Assembly: GCA_937897585.1 (NCBI GenBank)
Contig: CALCNY010000050.1
Location: 1-7,608, forward strand
Direction: 5' to 3'
Length of the DNA stretch: 7,608 bases
Source of the DNA: an uncultured Chitinophagaceae bacterium
Lineage (GTDB): Bacteria; Bacteroidota; Bacteroidia; Chitinophagales; Chitinophagaceae
Numbering within the stretch: the stretch's first letter is position 1; every line of letters starts with the position of its first letter. This document shows, piece after piece, positions 1 to 6,291 of the stretch. The translations under genes and the position numbers were made by a program. Under the pieces are notes generated by a model, which was given only the letters and a program-made list of their open reading frames with translations, was not told the DNA's origin and did no database searches.

Positions 1-664
1 AAGTTGCACATCTGACAAACTCGGTTGGTTGCGATAGTGCGGTTACGATGAATGTAATTATCAAGCCAACATCAACATCAACAAAAGACACATTAATATG
101 TGCTGCAGCATTGCCAATCACTTGGAACGGATTAACCTGCAACACTGCTGGAACCCAAATTGCACACTTGACAAACTCGGTTGGTTGCGATAGTGCAGTT
201 ACTATGAATGTGATTATCAAACCGACATCAACATCAACAAAAGATAGTTCAATTTGTGCAGTTGCTTTACCAATCACATGGAACGGATTAACCTTTAATA
301 CTGCCGGAACACAAGTTGCACATTTATTAAACTCAGTTGGTTGCGATAGTGCAGTTACAATGAATGTGATTATTAAACCAACATCAACATCTACCAAAGA
401 TTCTTCAATCTGTTTAGCAGCATTACCAATCACCTGGAACGGATTAACGTTCAATACTGCCGGAACACAAGTTGCACATCTGACAAACTCGGTTGGTTGC
501 GATAGTGCGGTTACGATGAATGTGATTATCAAACCGACATCAACATCAACAAAAGATAGTTCTATATGTGCTGCAGCATTGCCAATTACATGGAATGGGT
601 TAACGTTCAATACTGCTGGAACCCAAATTGCACACTTGACAAACTCGGTTGGTTGCGATAGTGC
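1..664 (+). repeat. 468-bp higher-order repeat inside array A (three-unit period)
   Basis: Bases 1-55 are identical to 469-523, and bases 144-196 are identical to 612-664. Both pairs are offset by 468 bp, which is three 156-bp units. The partial unit 0 and unit 1 therefore pair with units 3 and 4 better than with their immediate neighbours. This indicates block duplication of three units. Confidence 0.8.
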
Positions 665-1007
665 GGTTACAATGAATGTGATTATCAAACCAACATCTGC
701 GAGCACTAATTCAACAACAGTATGCCCAGCTCAATTACCATACTCCTGGAACGGATTAACATTTACCGGCCCATCAACTCAAACGGTTACTTTAACTAAT
801 GCAGCAGGATGTGATAGTACCGCAACATTAACACTTACGGTAAACGCAATAAGCAGCAGCACTACAAATGTTACAGTTTGTACTTATCAATTACCATACA
901 CTTGGAATGGTCAAAATTATAACGCCTCTGGAACTTACTCTTATGGCCCAATATCGAATACAGTTGGTTGTGATAGTTTTGCCATTCTTGCGCTTACGGT
1001 TTCGAAT
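3..1007 (+). repeat. Array A: 156-bp (52-aa) tandem coding repeats
   Basis: The conserved Trp codon TGG recurs at 123, 279, 435, 591, 747 and 903, exactly 156 bp apart. A partial unit at 3-89 shows that the array continues upstream of the window. Each unit has Cys at residue 4, an LPxxWNG motif around residue 12, and GCDS with the second Cys at residue 33. The first units are nearly identical in DNA, while units 5 (714-869) and 6 (870-about 1007) are clearly diverged. The two spaced cysteines suggest one disulfide per domain in the oxidising extracellular environment. Related Cys/WNG/GCDS repeats are familiar in large Bacteroidota secreted proteins. Confidence 0.95.
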
Positions 1008-4000
1008 GTTCAACAACCTACCGTCGGTCATGATACCATTGTTTGCGGCAATCAAGCTCAGTTACATTCAATAGGAACATCTGGTTTTTGGAATGCTATT
1101 GGTTCTAATTCAAGTTTAGTGAATGTAATTCCTGCAAATAATCCTAATGCTATCGCAACAGTTTCTTCCTTATGCGATGCATATACTTTTGTATGGCATG
1201 AAATAAATGGAGGGTGCTCATTGACTGATACCATTATCATTGGATTTCAGGATGATGCAACACATATAGTTGGTTCATGTTCTCCCGTTATTGATACAAA
1301 TTGTTTGGGACCTATTTCAATTTCTCCGGCAACTGTAATAGGTCCAATTTGCAGCTATTCGGGAATATGCAATTCTCCGTCTCCTGCTTTACAACAATTG
1401 ACTGATACGTTAACCGCTAATGATTGTGTTACTACAAGTACATGTCATTGGGAGTGGCATTATTTAGGAGATGTAGATAATGTTCCTCCTGCAAGTCCGA
1501 TTAGCGTCATTTTTTCTCCAGATTCACTGACTGAAAATGTTACCATAACACCTTCCACAGATGGTATTTATAGTTTTGATTGGGTTTGTTCAACAACCAC
1601 AACCGGAACAAATTGTAACACCACAACTTATGGTTGCACGCCTTCAATAATACGCGCGCCAAAAACTTTTGCTTTCTACCCAACAAAGACAAACTCAGAG
1701 ATTGTTATTTTACCTTGCGACAATCAGTTTCCTTACATCTGGAATGGAATTGCTTGCTGGAACCAAGGAACTTATACAGCTACATTATCAAGTTCTGTTG
1801 GTTGTGACTCCATTGTTACTTTAGATTTGATGTCGGGAGTTAGCACGTATCCAACATTCTTACCAATTTCAATTTGTGTTGGATCACCTCAAACATCTTT
1901 ACCATCACAGTCTTTGGAAGGTATAACAGGAACTTGGTTTCCATCGGTAATTGACAATTCAACACCAGGGACATATAACTATACATTTATACCAGATTCT
2001 TGGCAATGTGCAACTTCATCAACACTTACTGTTGTTGTAAATGCGCCATCGCCACCACCTATCGTTGCTTGTTATGAAACAGCGACATTCAATCCAGCTA
2101 CTTGTTCGTGGGATGTAACAGGTGTACAACCACCACCTCCTGCAGTTGCTTGTTATGAGACAGCCACATTCAACACGGTTACCTGTTCGTGGGATGTTAC
2201 TGGCGTACAACCGCCAGCACCTATTGTTGCCTGTTATGAAACTGCAATATTTAATACAGTTACCTGTTCGTGGGATATTACCGGCGTTCAACCGCCACCT
2301 CCTGTAGTTGCTTGTTATGAAACAGCGACATTTAATCCGGTTACTTGTTCGTGGGACATTACCGGCGTTCAACCGCCACCTCCTGCAGTTGCTTGTTATG
2401 AAACGACAACATTTAATACAAATACATGTACTTGGGATATTTTTGGGACAGCACCAATTCCATTGAGTTTGATTGTATCGTCATGTAACAATTATATTTG
2501 GCATGGAACAACTTATTACACTTCGGGAGATTATCTCTTCAATTACATAAATGGTAGCGGATGTCAATTAACAGACACATTGCATTTAACCATCAGCAAT
2601 GGCATTCCTGTTGCAACAACAATCACCGCATGTGAATCATACACTTGGAATGGAACGACTTATACATCAAGTGGAGATTATCAATACACTTATCCAAGTG
2701 GATCAGGATGTAATACAACAGATACATTACATCTAACAATCACCAACAGTACTCATAATGCCACTACACAAACATCATGCGAATCGTTTGTATGGAACGG
2801 CACTACTTATAACACAACTGGTGATTACACATACGCATATACGAATGCATTAGGTTGTCCATCTGTTGATACATTACACTTGACGATAACCAACGGCACA
2901 CATAATGCAGTTACCATTACAAATTGCGAATCTTATGTTTGGAACGGCACAACTTATAACACATCAGGAGATTACTTATTCAATTACACGAATGCATCTG
3001 GCTGCGCATCGACTGATACTTTACACTTAACAATTAACAACGGCACGCATAATGCCACAACACAAACATCTTGCGAATCATATGTTTGGAACGGCACAAC
3101 CTACACAACAAGTGGAGATTACTTATTCAATTACACGAATTCATCTGGATGTGCATCAACAGATACATTGCATTTGATCATCACCAACGGCACACATAAT
3201 GCTACCACACAAACATCATGCGAATCTTATGTTTGGAACGGCATAACTTATAACACATCAGGTGATTACTTATTCAACTACACGAATGCATCTGGATGTG
3301 CATCAACAGATACTTTACACTTAACGATTACGATCGGAACGTATACAGCCATCACTCAAAGTGCCTGCGGAAGTTTTGTTTGGAACGGAAATACATATAC
3401 AGCAAGCGGCGACTATATTTATAATTATACAAATGCTTCGGGTTGTTCATCAGCAGACACATTGCATTTAACCATCAGCAATGGCATTCCTGTTGCCACA
3501 ACAATTACTGCATGTGAATCTTATACTTGGAATGGAAATACATATACCACAAGTGGAGATTATCAATACACTTATCCAAGCGGATCGGGATGTAATACAA
3601 CTGATACACTCCATTTAACAATCACCAACGGCACACACAATGCCGTTACCATTACAAATTGTGAATCATATGTTTGGAATGGAACAACATATACCATATC
3701 AGGAGATTACACTTTTGATTACACAAACCCATCTGGTTGTGCTTCAACAGACACTTTGCATTTAACGATTACCAACGGCACTCAAACAGCAATCACTCAA
3801 TCTGCATGTGGAAGCTTTGTTTGGAACGGAACTACTTACACAACAAGCGGTGACTACTTATTCAATTACACGAATTCATCTGGCTGTACATCAACAGATA
3901 CTTTACACTTAACAATCACCAACGGCACGCATAATGCTACAACACAAACATCTTGCGAATCGTTTGTTTGGAATGGCACAACATATACAACAAGCGGCGA

Positions 4001-5930
4001 CTACTTATTCAATTACACGAATGCATCTGGATGCGCATCGACTGATACTTTACACTTAACGATAACCAACGGCACGCATAATGCTACAACACAAACATCA
4101 TGCGAATTATATGTTTGGAACGGAACGACTTATAACACTTCAGGTGATTACACATTTGCATACACGAATGCATCTGGCTGCGCATCGACTGATACTTTAC
4201 ACTTAACAATCACCAACGGCACACATAATGCTACCACACAAACATCATGCGAATCGTTTGTTTGGAACGGCACAACATACACAACAAGCGGAGATTACTT
4301 ATTCAACTACACGAATACATCTGGATGCGCATCGACTGATACTTTACACTTAACGATAACCAACGGCACACATAATGCTACCACACAAACATCATGCGAA
4401 TCATATAATTGGCATGGCACCACATACACCACGTCCGGAATTTATTTGTACAACTATACAAACGCATTAGGCTGTGTTTCAGTTGATACTTTACATGTAA
4501 CCATTACCAACGCCACTCACACAGTTTCAACAGCATCAGCTTGTCAATCTTATACATGGCATGGAACCACTTATTCTACAAGCGGCACTTATCATTTTGA
4601 TTATACAAATAGTCTTGGTTGTGCATCCGCCGATACTTTGCATCTGACAATTACTAACGGTACACATCAATCTATAATTCAATCTGCTTGTAACAATTTT
4701 ATTTGGCATGGTGCTACTTATAATAACTCCGGAACCTATATTTATAATTATACTGATAATAACGGTTGTGCTTCTGCTGATACTTTACACATCAGTATTT
4801 ATTTACCAACTTCAAGTACAACCAATATTTCAATTTGCAGCAGTGAACTTCCTTATTCATGGAATGGTCAGTTATTTACAACAGGAGGTTCTCATGTTGT
4901 TATACTCACCAACCAAAATGGCTGTGATTCAACAGCAACTTTGCAACTTAACGTAAATCCAACTCCACCTGCACCTCAGATAACACCAAATCAATTGATC
5001 TGTCAATATGCGGCTTCAACGCCTTTATCTGCAATTGGCGTTTATCCATTACTGTGGTATACAGCTCCAATTGGCGGCACAGGTTCATCGGTCGCTCCAA
5101 CACCATCAACTTCTGTTTTTGGAATCTCTCATTATTATGTAAGTCAGATAAATGGAAATTGCGAAAGCCCAAGAATCGATATAACAATAAGGGTTGTACG
5201 AAAACCTGATTTAGGAAATGATAAGGATTTGCATATTTGCTTTGGAGAGTCTGTAAACCTAAATACTTATTTCAGTACAGGCAATATGAATTTCAGCTGG
5301 ACAAACAATAATACTGCAGTTACTAATCCTTCACATATTACAACTCAAGGTGATTACCAGTTGGTGGTGGTAAATTCTTATGGTTGTTATGATACTGCGT
5401 TAATTCATCTTGCTGTTCAACCACAAATAATAGCAAACGCTGGTCCAGACGACAATGCCGTTTACAATGAGCCTTATCAATTGAACGGTTCTGGAGGCAA
5501 TCACTATTTATGGTCACCTGCTTCTTATTTAAATAACCCGGTAATTGCAAATCCGCTTGCTGTATTAACTGATGAAATACAATTCATACTTACGGTATAT
5601 GATGACTTTGGTTGTTCAGATAAAGATACCGTTGTTATAAAAGCCTATAAAGGTCCAACTTTCTACATACCTAATGCGTTTACCCCTAACGGTGATGGCA
5701 TTAATGATAATTTCAAACCAACATATGTTGGCATTAAAAGACTGGAGTATTTCAGAGTTTATGACAGATATGGCGTATTGGTTTTTGAAACGAGCAGCAT
5801 GAATAAAGCCTGGGATGGTTTCTTCAAAAGCACCAAACAAAATACAGGTAATTTCGTTTATATCGTAAAAGGAATCGATCAATACGGGCAAGAAAAAGTA
5901 ATGAAAGGAAATGTTGTGCTGATCAGATAA
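3..5930 (+). CDS. Giant repeat-rich secreted adhesin-like protein with T9SS type B sorting domain (5'-partial)
   Basis: The reading frame is open from the first complete codon at position 3 and has no stop until TAA at 5928, followed at once by a second TAA. The ATG at 48 lies inside a repeat unit (motif TMNVIIKP) and is not the start, so the true start and signal peptide lie upstream. The 1975 visible residues (numbered from position 3) comprise: array A, 1-335; an Ig-like segment, about 336-416; a Cys-rich segment, about 417-566; an isolated A-like unit, about 567-610; an Ig-like repeat, 611-683; array C, 684-818; array D, 823-1606; one A-type unit, 1607-1655; an Ig_7-like domain, 1656-1733; two Ig/PKD-like domains, 1735-1882; and the sorting domain, 1887-1975. 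In this family such proteins are exported by Sec then T9SS and act at the surface, as SprB does in gliding. No catalytic domain is visible. The role as adhesin or surface rod is inferred; the ligand is unknown. No PorP/SprF-type partner gene follows. Confidence 0.93.
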   Translation, partial: VAHLTNSVGCDSAVTMNVIIKPTSTSTKDTLICAAALPITWNGLTCNTAGTQIAHLTNSVGCDSAVTMNVIIKPTSTSTKDSSICAVALPITWNGLTFNTAGTQVAHLLNSVGCDSAVTMNVIIKPTSTSTKDSSICLAALPITWNGLTFNTAGTQVAHLTNSVGCDSAVTMNVIIKPTSTSTKDSSICAAALPITWNGLTFNTAGTQIAHLTNSVGCDSAVTMNVIIKPTSASTNSTTVCPAQLPYSWNGLTFTGPSTQTVTLTNAAGCDSTATLTLTVNAISSSTTNVTVCTYQLPYTWNGQNYNASGTYSYGPISNTVGCDSFAILALTVSNVQQPTVGHDTIVCGNQAQLHSIGTSGFWNAIGSNSSLVNVIPANNPNAIATVSSLCDAYTFVWHEINGGCSLTDTIIIGFQDDATHIVGSCSPVIDTNCLGPISISPATVIGPICSYSGICNSPSPALQQLTDTLTANDCVTTSTCHWEWHYLGDVDNVPPASPISVIFSPDSLTENVTITPSTDGIYSFDWVCSTTTTGTNCNTTTYGCTPSIIRAPKTFAFYPTKTNSEIVILPCDNQFPYIWNGIACWNQGTYTATLSSSVGCDSIVTLDLMSGVSTYPTFLPISICVGSPQTSLPSQSLEGITGTWFPSVIDNSTPGTYNYTFIPDSWQCATSSTLTVVVNAPSPPPIVACYETATFNPATCSWDVTGVQPPPPAVACYETATFNTVTCSWDVTGVQPPAPIVACYETAIFNTVTCSWDITGVQPPPPVVACYETATFNPVTCSWDITGVQPPPPAVACYETTTFNTNTCTWDIFGTAPIPLSLIVSSCNNYIWHGTTYYTSGDYLFNYINGSGCQLTDTLHLTISNGIPVATTITACESYTWNGTTYTSSGDYQYTYPSGSGCNTTDTLHLTITNSTHNATTQTSCESFVWNGTTYNTTGDYTYAYTNALGCPSVDTLHLTITNGTHNAVTITNCESYVWNGTTYNTSGDYLFNYTNASGCASTDTLHLTINNGTHNATTQTSCESYVWNGTTYTTSGDYLFNYTNSSGCASTDTLHLIITNGTHNATTQTSCESYVWNGITYNTSGDYLFNYTNASGCASTDTLHLTITIGTYTAITQSACGSFVWNGNTYTASGDYIYNYTNASGCSSADTLHLTISNGIPVATTITACESYTWNGNTYTTSGDYQYTYPSGSGCNTTDTLHLTITNGTHNAVTITNCESYVWNGTTYTISGDYTFDYTNPSGCASTDTLHLTITNGTQTAITQSACGSFVWNGTTYTTSGDYLFNYTNSSGCTSTDTLHLTITNGTHNATTQTSCESFVWNGTTYTTSGDYLFNYTNASGCASTDTLHLTITNGTHNATTQTSCELYVWNGTTYNTSGDYTFAYTNASGCASTDTLHLTITNGTHNATTQTSCESFVWNGTTYTTSGDYLFNYTNTSGCASTDTLHLTITNGTHNATTQTSCESYNWHGTTYTTSGIYLYNYTNALGCVSVDTLHVTITNATHTVSTASACQSYTWHGTTYSTSGTYHFDYTNSLGCASADTLHLTITNGTHQSIIQSACNNFIWHGATYNNSGTYIYNYTDNNGCASADTLHISIYLPTSSTTNISICSSELPYSWNGQLFTTGGSHVVILTNQNGCDSTATLQLNVNPTPPAPQITPNQLICQYAASTPLSAIGVYPLLWYTAPIGGTGSSVAPTPSTSVFGISHYYVSQINGNCESPRIDITIRVVRKPDLGNDKDLHICFGESVNLNTYFSTGNMNFSWTNNNTAVTNPSHITTQGDYQLVVVNSYGCYDTALIHLAVQPQIIANAGPDDNAVYNEPYQLNGSGGNHYLWSPASYLNNPVIANPLAVLTDEIQFILTVYDDFGCSDKDTVVIKAYKGPTFYIPNAFTPNGDGINDNFKPTYVGIKRLEYFRVYDRYGVLVFETSSMNKAWDGFFKSTKQNTGNFVYIVKGIDQYGQEKVMKGNVVLIR
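1008..1700 (+). other. Non-repetitive Ig-like plus Cys-rich segment of the giant protein
   Basis: The first part (to about 1250) has TIVCGNQAQL, then GFWN, a run of NP/NA motifs, then YTFVWHEINGGCSLTDTI. This resembles the PKD/Ig-like domains of Bacteroidota surface proteins. The second part (about 1251-1700) holds nine cysteines, for example SCSPVIDTNC, ICSYSGIC, DCVTTSTC and NCNTTTYGC. I do not recognise it as a family. It is the only sizeable visible region of the protein that is not a repeat or a common Ig/PKD type, so it could carry the specific binding function. That is inference. Confidence 0.6.
1701..1832 (+). repeat. Isolated A-like unit inside the non-repetitive region
   Basis: The segment reads PCDNQFPYIWNG, then GTY, then GCDSIVTLDL. 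It keeps the Cys, Pro-x-x-Trp-Asn-Gly and GCDS landmarks of array A, with Trp at 1740. It is separated from array A by about 700 bp of unrelated Ig-like and Cys-rich sequence. It carries an extra Cys five residues after the Trp, as does array A unit 1. Confidence 0.8.
1833..2051 (+). other. Ig-like repeat domain in the giant protein
   Basis: Residues 611-683 have the pattern PxFxPxxxC, then LPxxSxxGITGTW, then PGTYxYTFxP, then QCATSxTLTVVV. This matches a beta-sandwich repeat common in Bacteroidota T9SS cargo. It is present once here and runs directly into the Pro-rich array C. Its function is probably structural, as a spacer. The boundaries are approximate and the family assignment rests on recalled sequence patterns, not on a profile search. 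Confidence 0.6.
2052..2456 (+). repeat. Array C: five 81-bp (27-aa) proline-rich Cys repeats
   Basis: Five consecutive 27-residue units start with PPP or PAP, then VACYET, F-N, TC(S/T)WD and (T/F)G. The valine codon before ACYET recurs at 2064 and 2145, 81 bp apart, and the spacing holds across the array. Each unit has two cysteines 11 residues apart, which could form a small disulfide-closed hairpin between Pro-rich linkers. The fifth unit is the most diverged (FGTAP end) and leads directly into array D. Unlike arrays A and D there is no Asp-Ser/Thr sequon. Confidence 0.95.
2469..4820 (+). repeat. Array D: sixteen 147-bp (49-aa) tandem coding repeats
   Basis: Conserved Trp codons start at 2499 and recur every 147 bp up to 4704, giving 16 units with no length change anywhere. 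The consensus has Cys at residue 6, WNG or WHG at 11-13, TTY then SGDY, GC at 31-32, and DTLHLTI at 36-42. All 16 units keep both cysteines and the DTL. Units 2-13 carry WNG, whereas the edge units 1, 14, 15 and 16 carry WHG and are more diverged. Most differences between close units are silent: in my hand alignment units 11 (3939-4085) and 13 (4233-4379) differ at 9 of 147 bases, only one of which changes an amino acid. Confidence 0.97.
2572..3496 (+). repeat. 882-bp offset duplication inside array D (six-unit period)
   Basis: Bases 2572-2614 are identical to 3454-3496 (43 bp), an offset of exactly six 147-bp units. The unit that follows each copy (unit 2 and unit 8) shares a variant found nowhere else in the array, with YQYTYPSGSGCNTTD in place of the usual YxxxYTN. 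This marks a past block duplication. Confidence 0.75.
4821..4967 (+). repeat. Single A-type unit closing array D
   Basis: Directly after the last 147-bp unit the sequence returns to the A type: SIC, ELPYSWNG with Trp at 4860, and NGCDSTATLQLNV. The Trp-to-Trp distance from unit 16 of array D is 156 bp, because the three-residue Leu-Pro insertion is present again. Array D is therefore flanked on its 3' side by the array A domain type. Confidence 0.9.
4968..5201 (+). other. Ig_7-like domain (CHU_C-associated Ig-like)
   Basis: Residues 1656-1733 run PPAPQITP, then ICQYAASTPLSA, then LLWYTAPIGGTGSSVAPTPS, then HYYVSQINGNCESPR. The order LWYT, GGTGS, APTPS, YYVSQ and CESPR is the hallmark of the Ig-like domains that sit near CHU_C sorting domains in Bacteroidota (Pfam Ig_7, as I recall it). 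Two cysteines frame it. Its role is structural, holding the sorting domain away from the repeat rod. Confidence 0.8.
5205..5648 (+). other. Two tandem Ig/PKD-like domains
   Basis: The first domain (5205-5417) reads PDLGNDKDLHICFGESV, then FSWTNN, then GDYQLVVVNSYGCYDT. The second (5418-5648) reads ANAGPDD, then YQLNGSGGNHYLWSPASYLNNPVIANP, then FILTVYDDFGCSDKDTVVI. Both show the PKD-like order of a glycine-rich strand, a tryptophan and a terminal Tyr/Val-rich strand ending in GC plus Asp. Such domains commonly precede the T9SS sorting domain. Boundaries were set by eye. Confidence 0.75.
5661..5927 (+). other. T9SS type B C-terminal sorting domain (CHU_C / TIGR04131)
   Basis: The last 89 residues contain NAFTPNGDGINDNF, YFRVYDRYGVLVFE, AWDGFF, TGNFVYIVKG and the final GNVVLIR. 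This is the full gliding-motility-associated C-terminal domain with its diagnostic TPNGDG(I/V)ND motif. In this family the domain directs the protein across the outer membrane through T9SS, typically with a PorP/SprF-like partner for type B cargo. It is intact and ends in tandem TAA stops. Confidence 0.96.
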
Positions 5931-6291
5931 TAAATATCAATTCCCTTTTTTACGTATTTCTACTTAGCAGATTCATAATTATACACTCAATTATTATTTT
6001 AAATAGCAATTCACTTTTTATCAGAAACTTACCTGATTATTTTAGTATTGTCCTTCTTCAATCCATATTTCCAATCCATCTTATTTAAAATCATATCCAA
6101 AAGGAATTGTCATTAGGGTATGATATTTATTATTAATTTTAAACTAAGTATTAATACGTAGTGTGTGTAGGTGTAATTAACTAAATAAACTTTATACAAA
6201 ACATTGATTTCAATAGCGCGTTCTGATTGTGATAATTTTGCCATCCCGTTTAAAAACTGTTAAATTTTAATTGTTTAAAAATTTAAATTTT
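5931..6291. other. Intergenic AT-rich gap
   Basis: This stretch of about 360 bp holds no convincing gene on either strand. It separates the adhesin stop from the FIST start. It contains an 18-bp imperfect palindrome at 6144-6161, a candidate promoter near 6233, and a 14-bp perfect AT palindrome (6278-6291) abutting the FIST start codon. I see no strong GC-rich hairpin followed by a T run after the giant gene. Confidence 0.8.
6208..6240 (+). promoter_or_regulatory. Candidate Bacteroidota-type promoter for the FIST operon
   Basis: TAATTTTG at 6233-6240 matches the Bacteroidota primary-sigma -7 consensus TAnnTTTG exactly, and it is the only perfect match I found in the gap. The -33 side is weak: TTTC at 6208-6211 lies about 21 bases upstream, while a TTG at 6204 is a few bases too far. 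Transcription would begin near 6247, giving a leader of about 45 bases before the ATG at 6292. Confidence 0.4.

Noticed and set aside
48..50. ATG at 48 as the start of the giant gene
   Set aside because: The frame is open to the window edge, and this Met is the conserved internal Met of the 52-residue repeat, present again at 204, 360, 516 and 672.
2019..2372. 117-codon open frame on the minus strand
   Set aside because: It lies wholly over array C and simply mirrors the 81-bp period. Its Arg/Cys/Asn-rich product is a by-product of the repeat in the opposite strand.
3..4820. CRISPR array or mobile-element terminal repeats
   Set aside because: The repeats are 81-156 bp, contiguous, without unique spacers, and in-frame coding with mostly silent variation, so they are protein-domain repeats.
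4708..4956. 82-codon plus-strand frame with Ile/Leu-rich, membrane-like product
   Set aside because: It is an out-of-frame reading of the last D units, where Tyr/Asn-rich codons shift to Ile/Leu codons. The main frame is clearly the coding one.
6020..6037. Possible terminator hairpin (ATCAG, 8-base loop, CTGAT)
   Set aside because: The stem is only 5 bp, cannot be extended, lies 90 bp after the stop and has no clean T run, so it is too weak to annotate.
6271..6273. TTG at 6271 as the FIST start
   Set aside because: The ATG at 6292 gives the normal FIST N-terminus. The seven extra residues come from the AT-rich leader and look non-coding.
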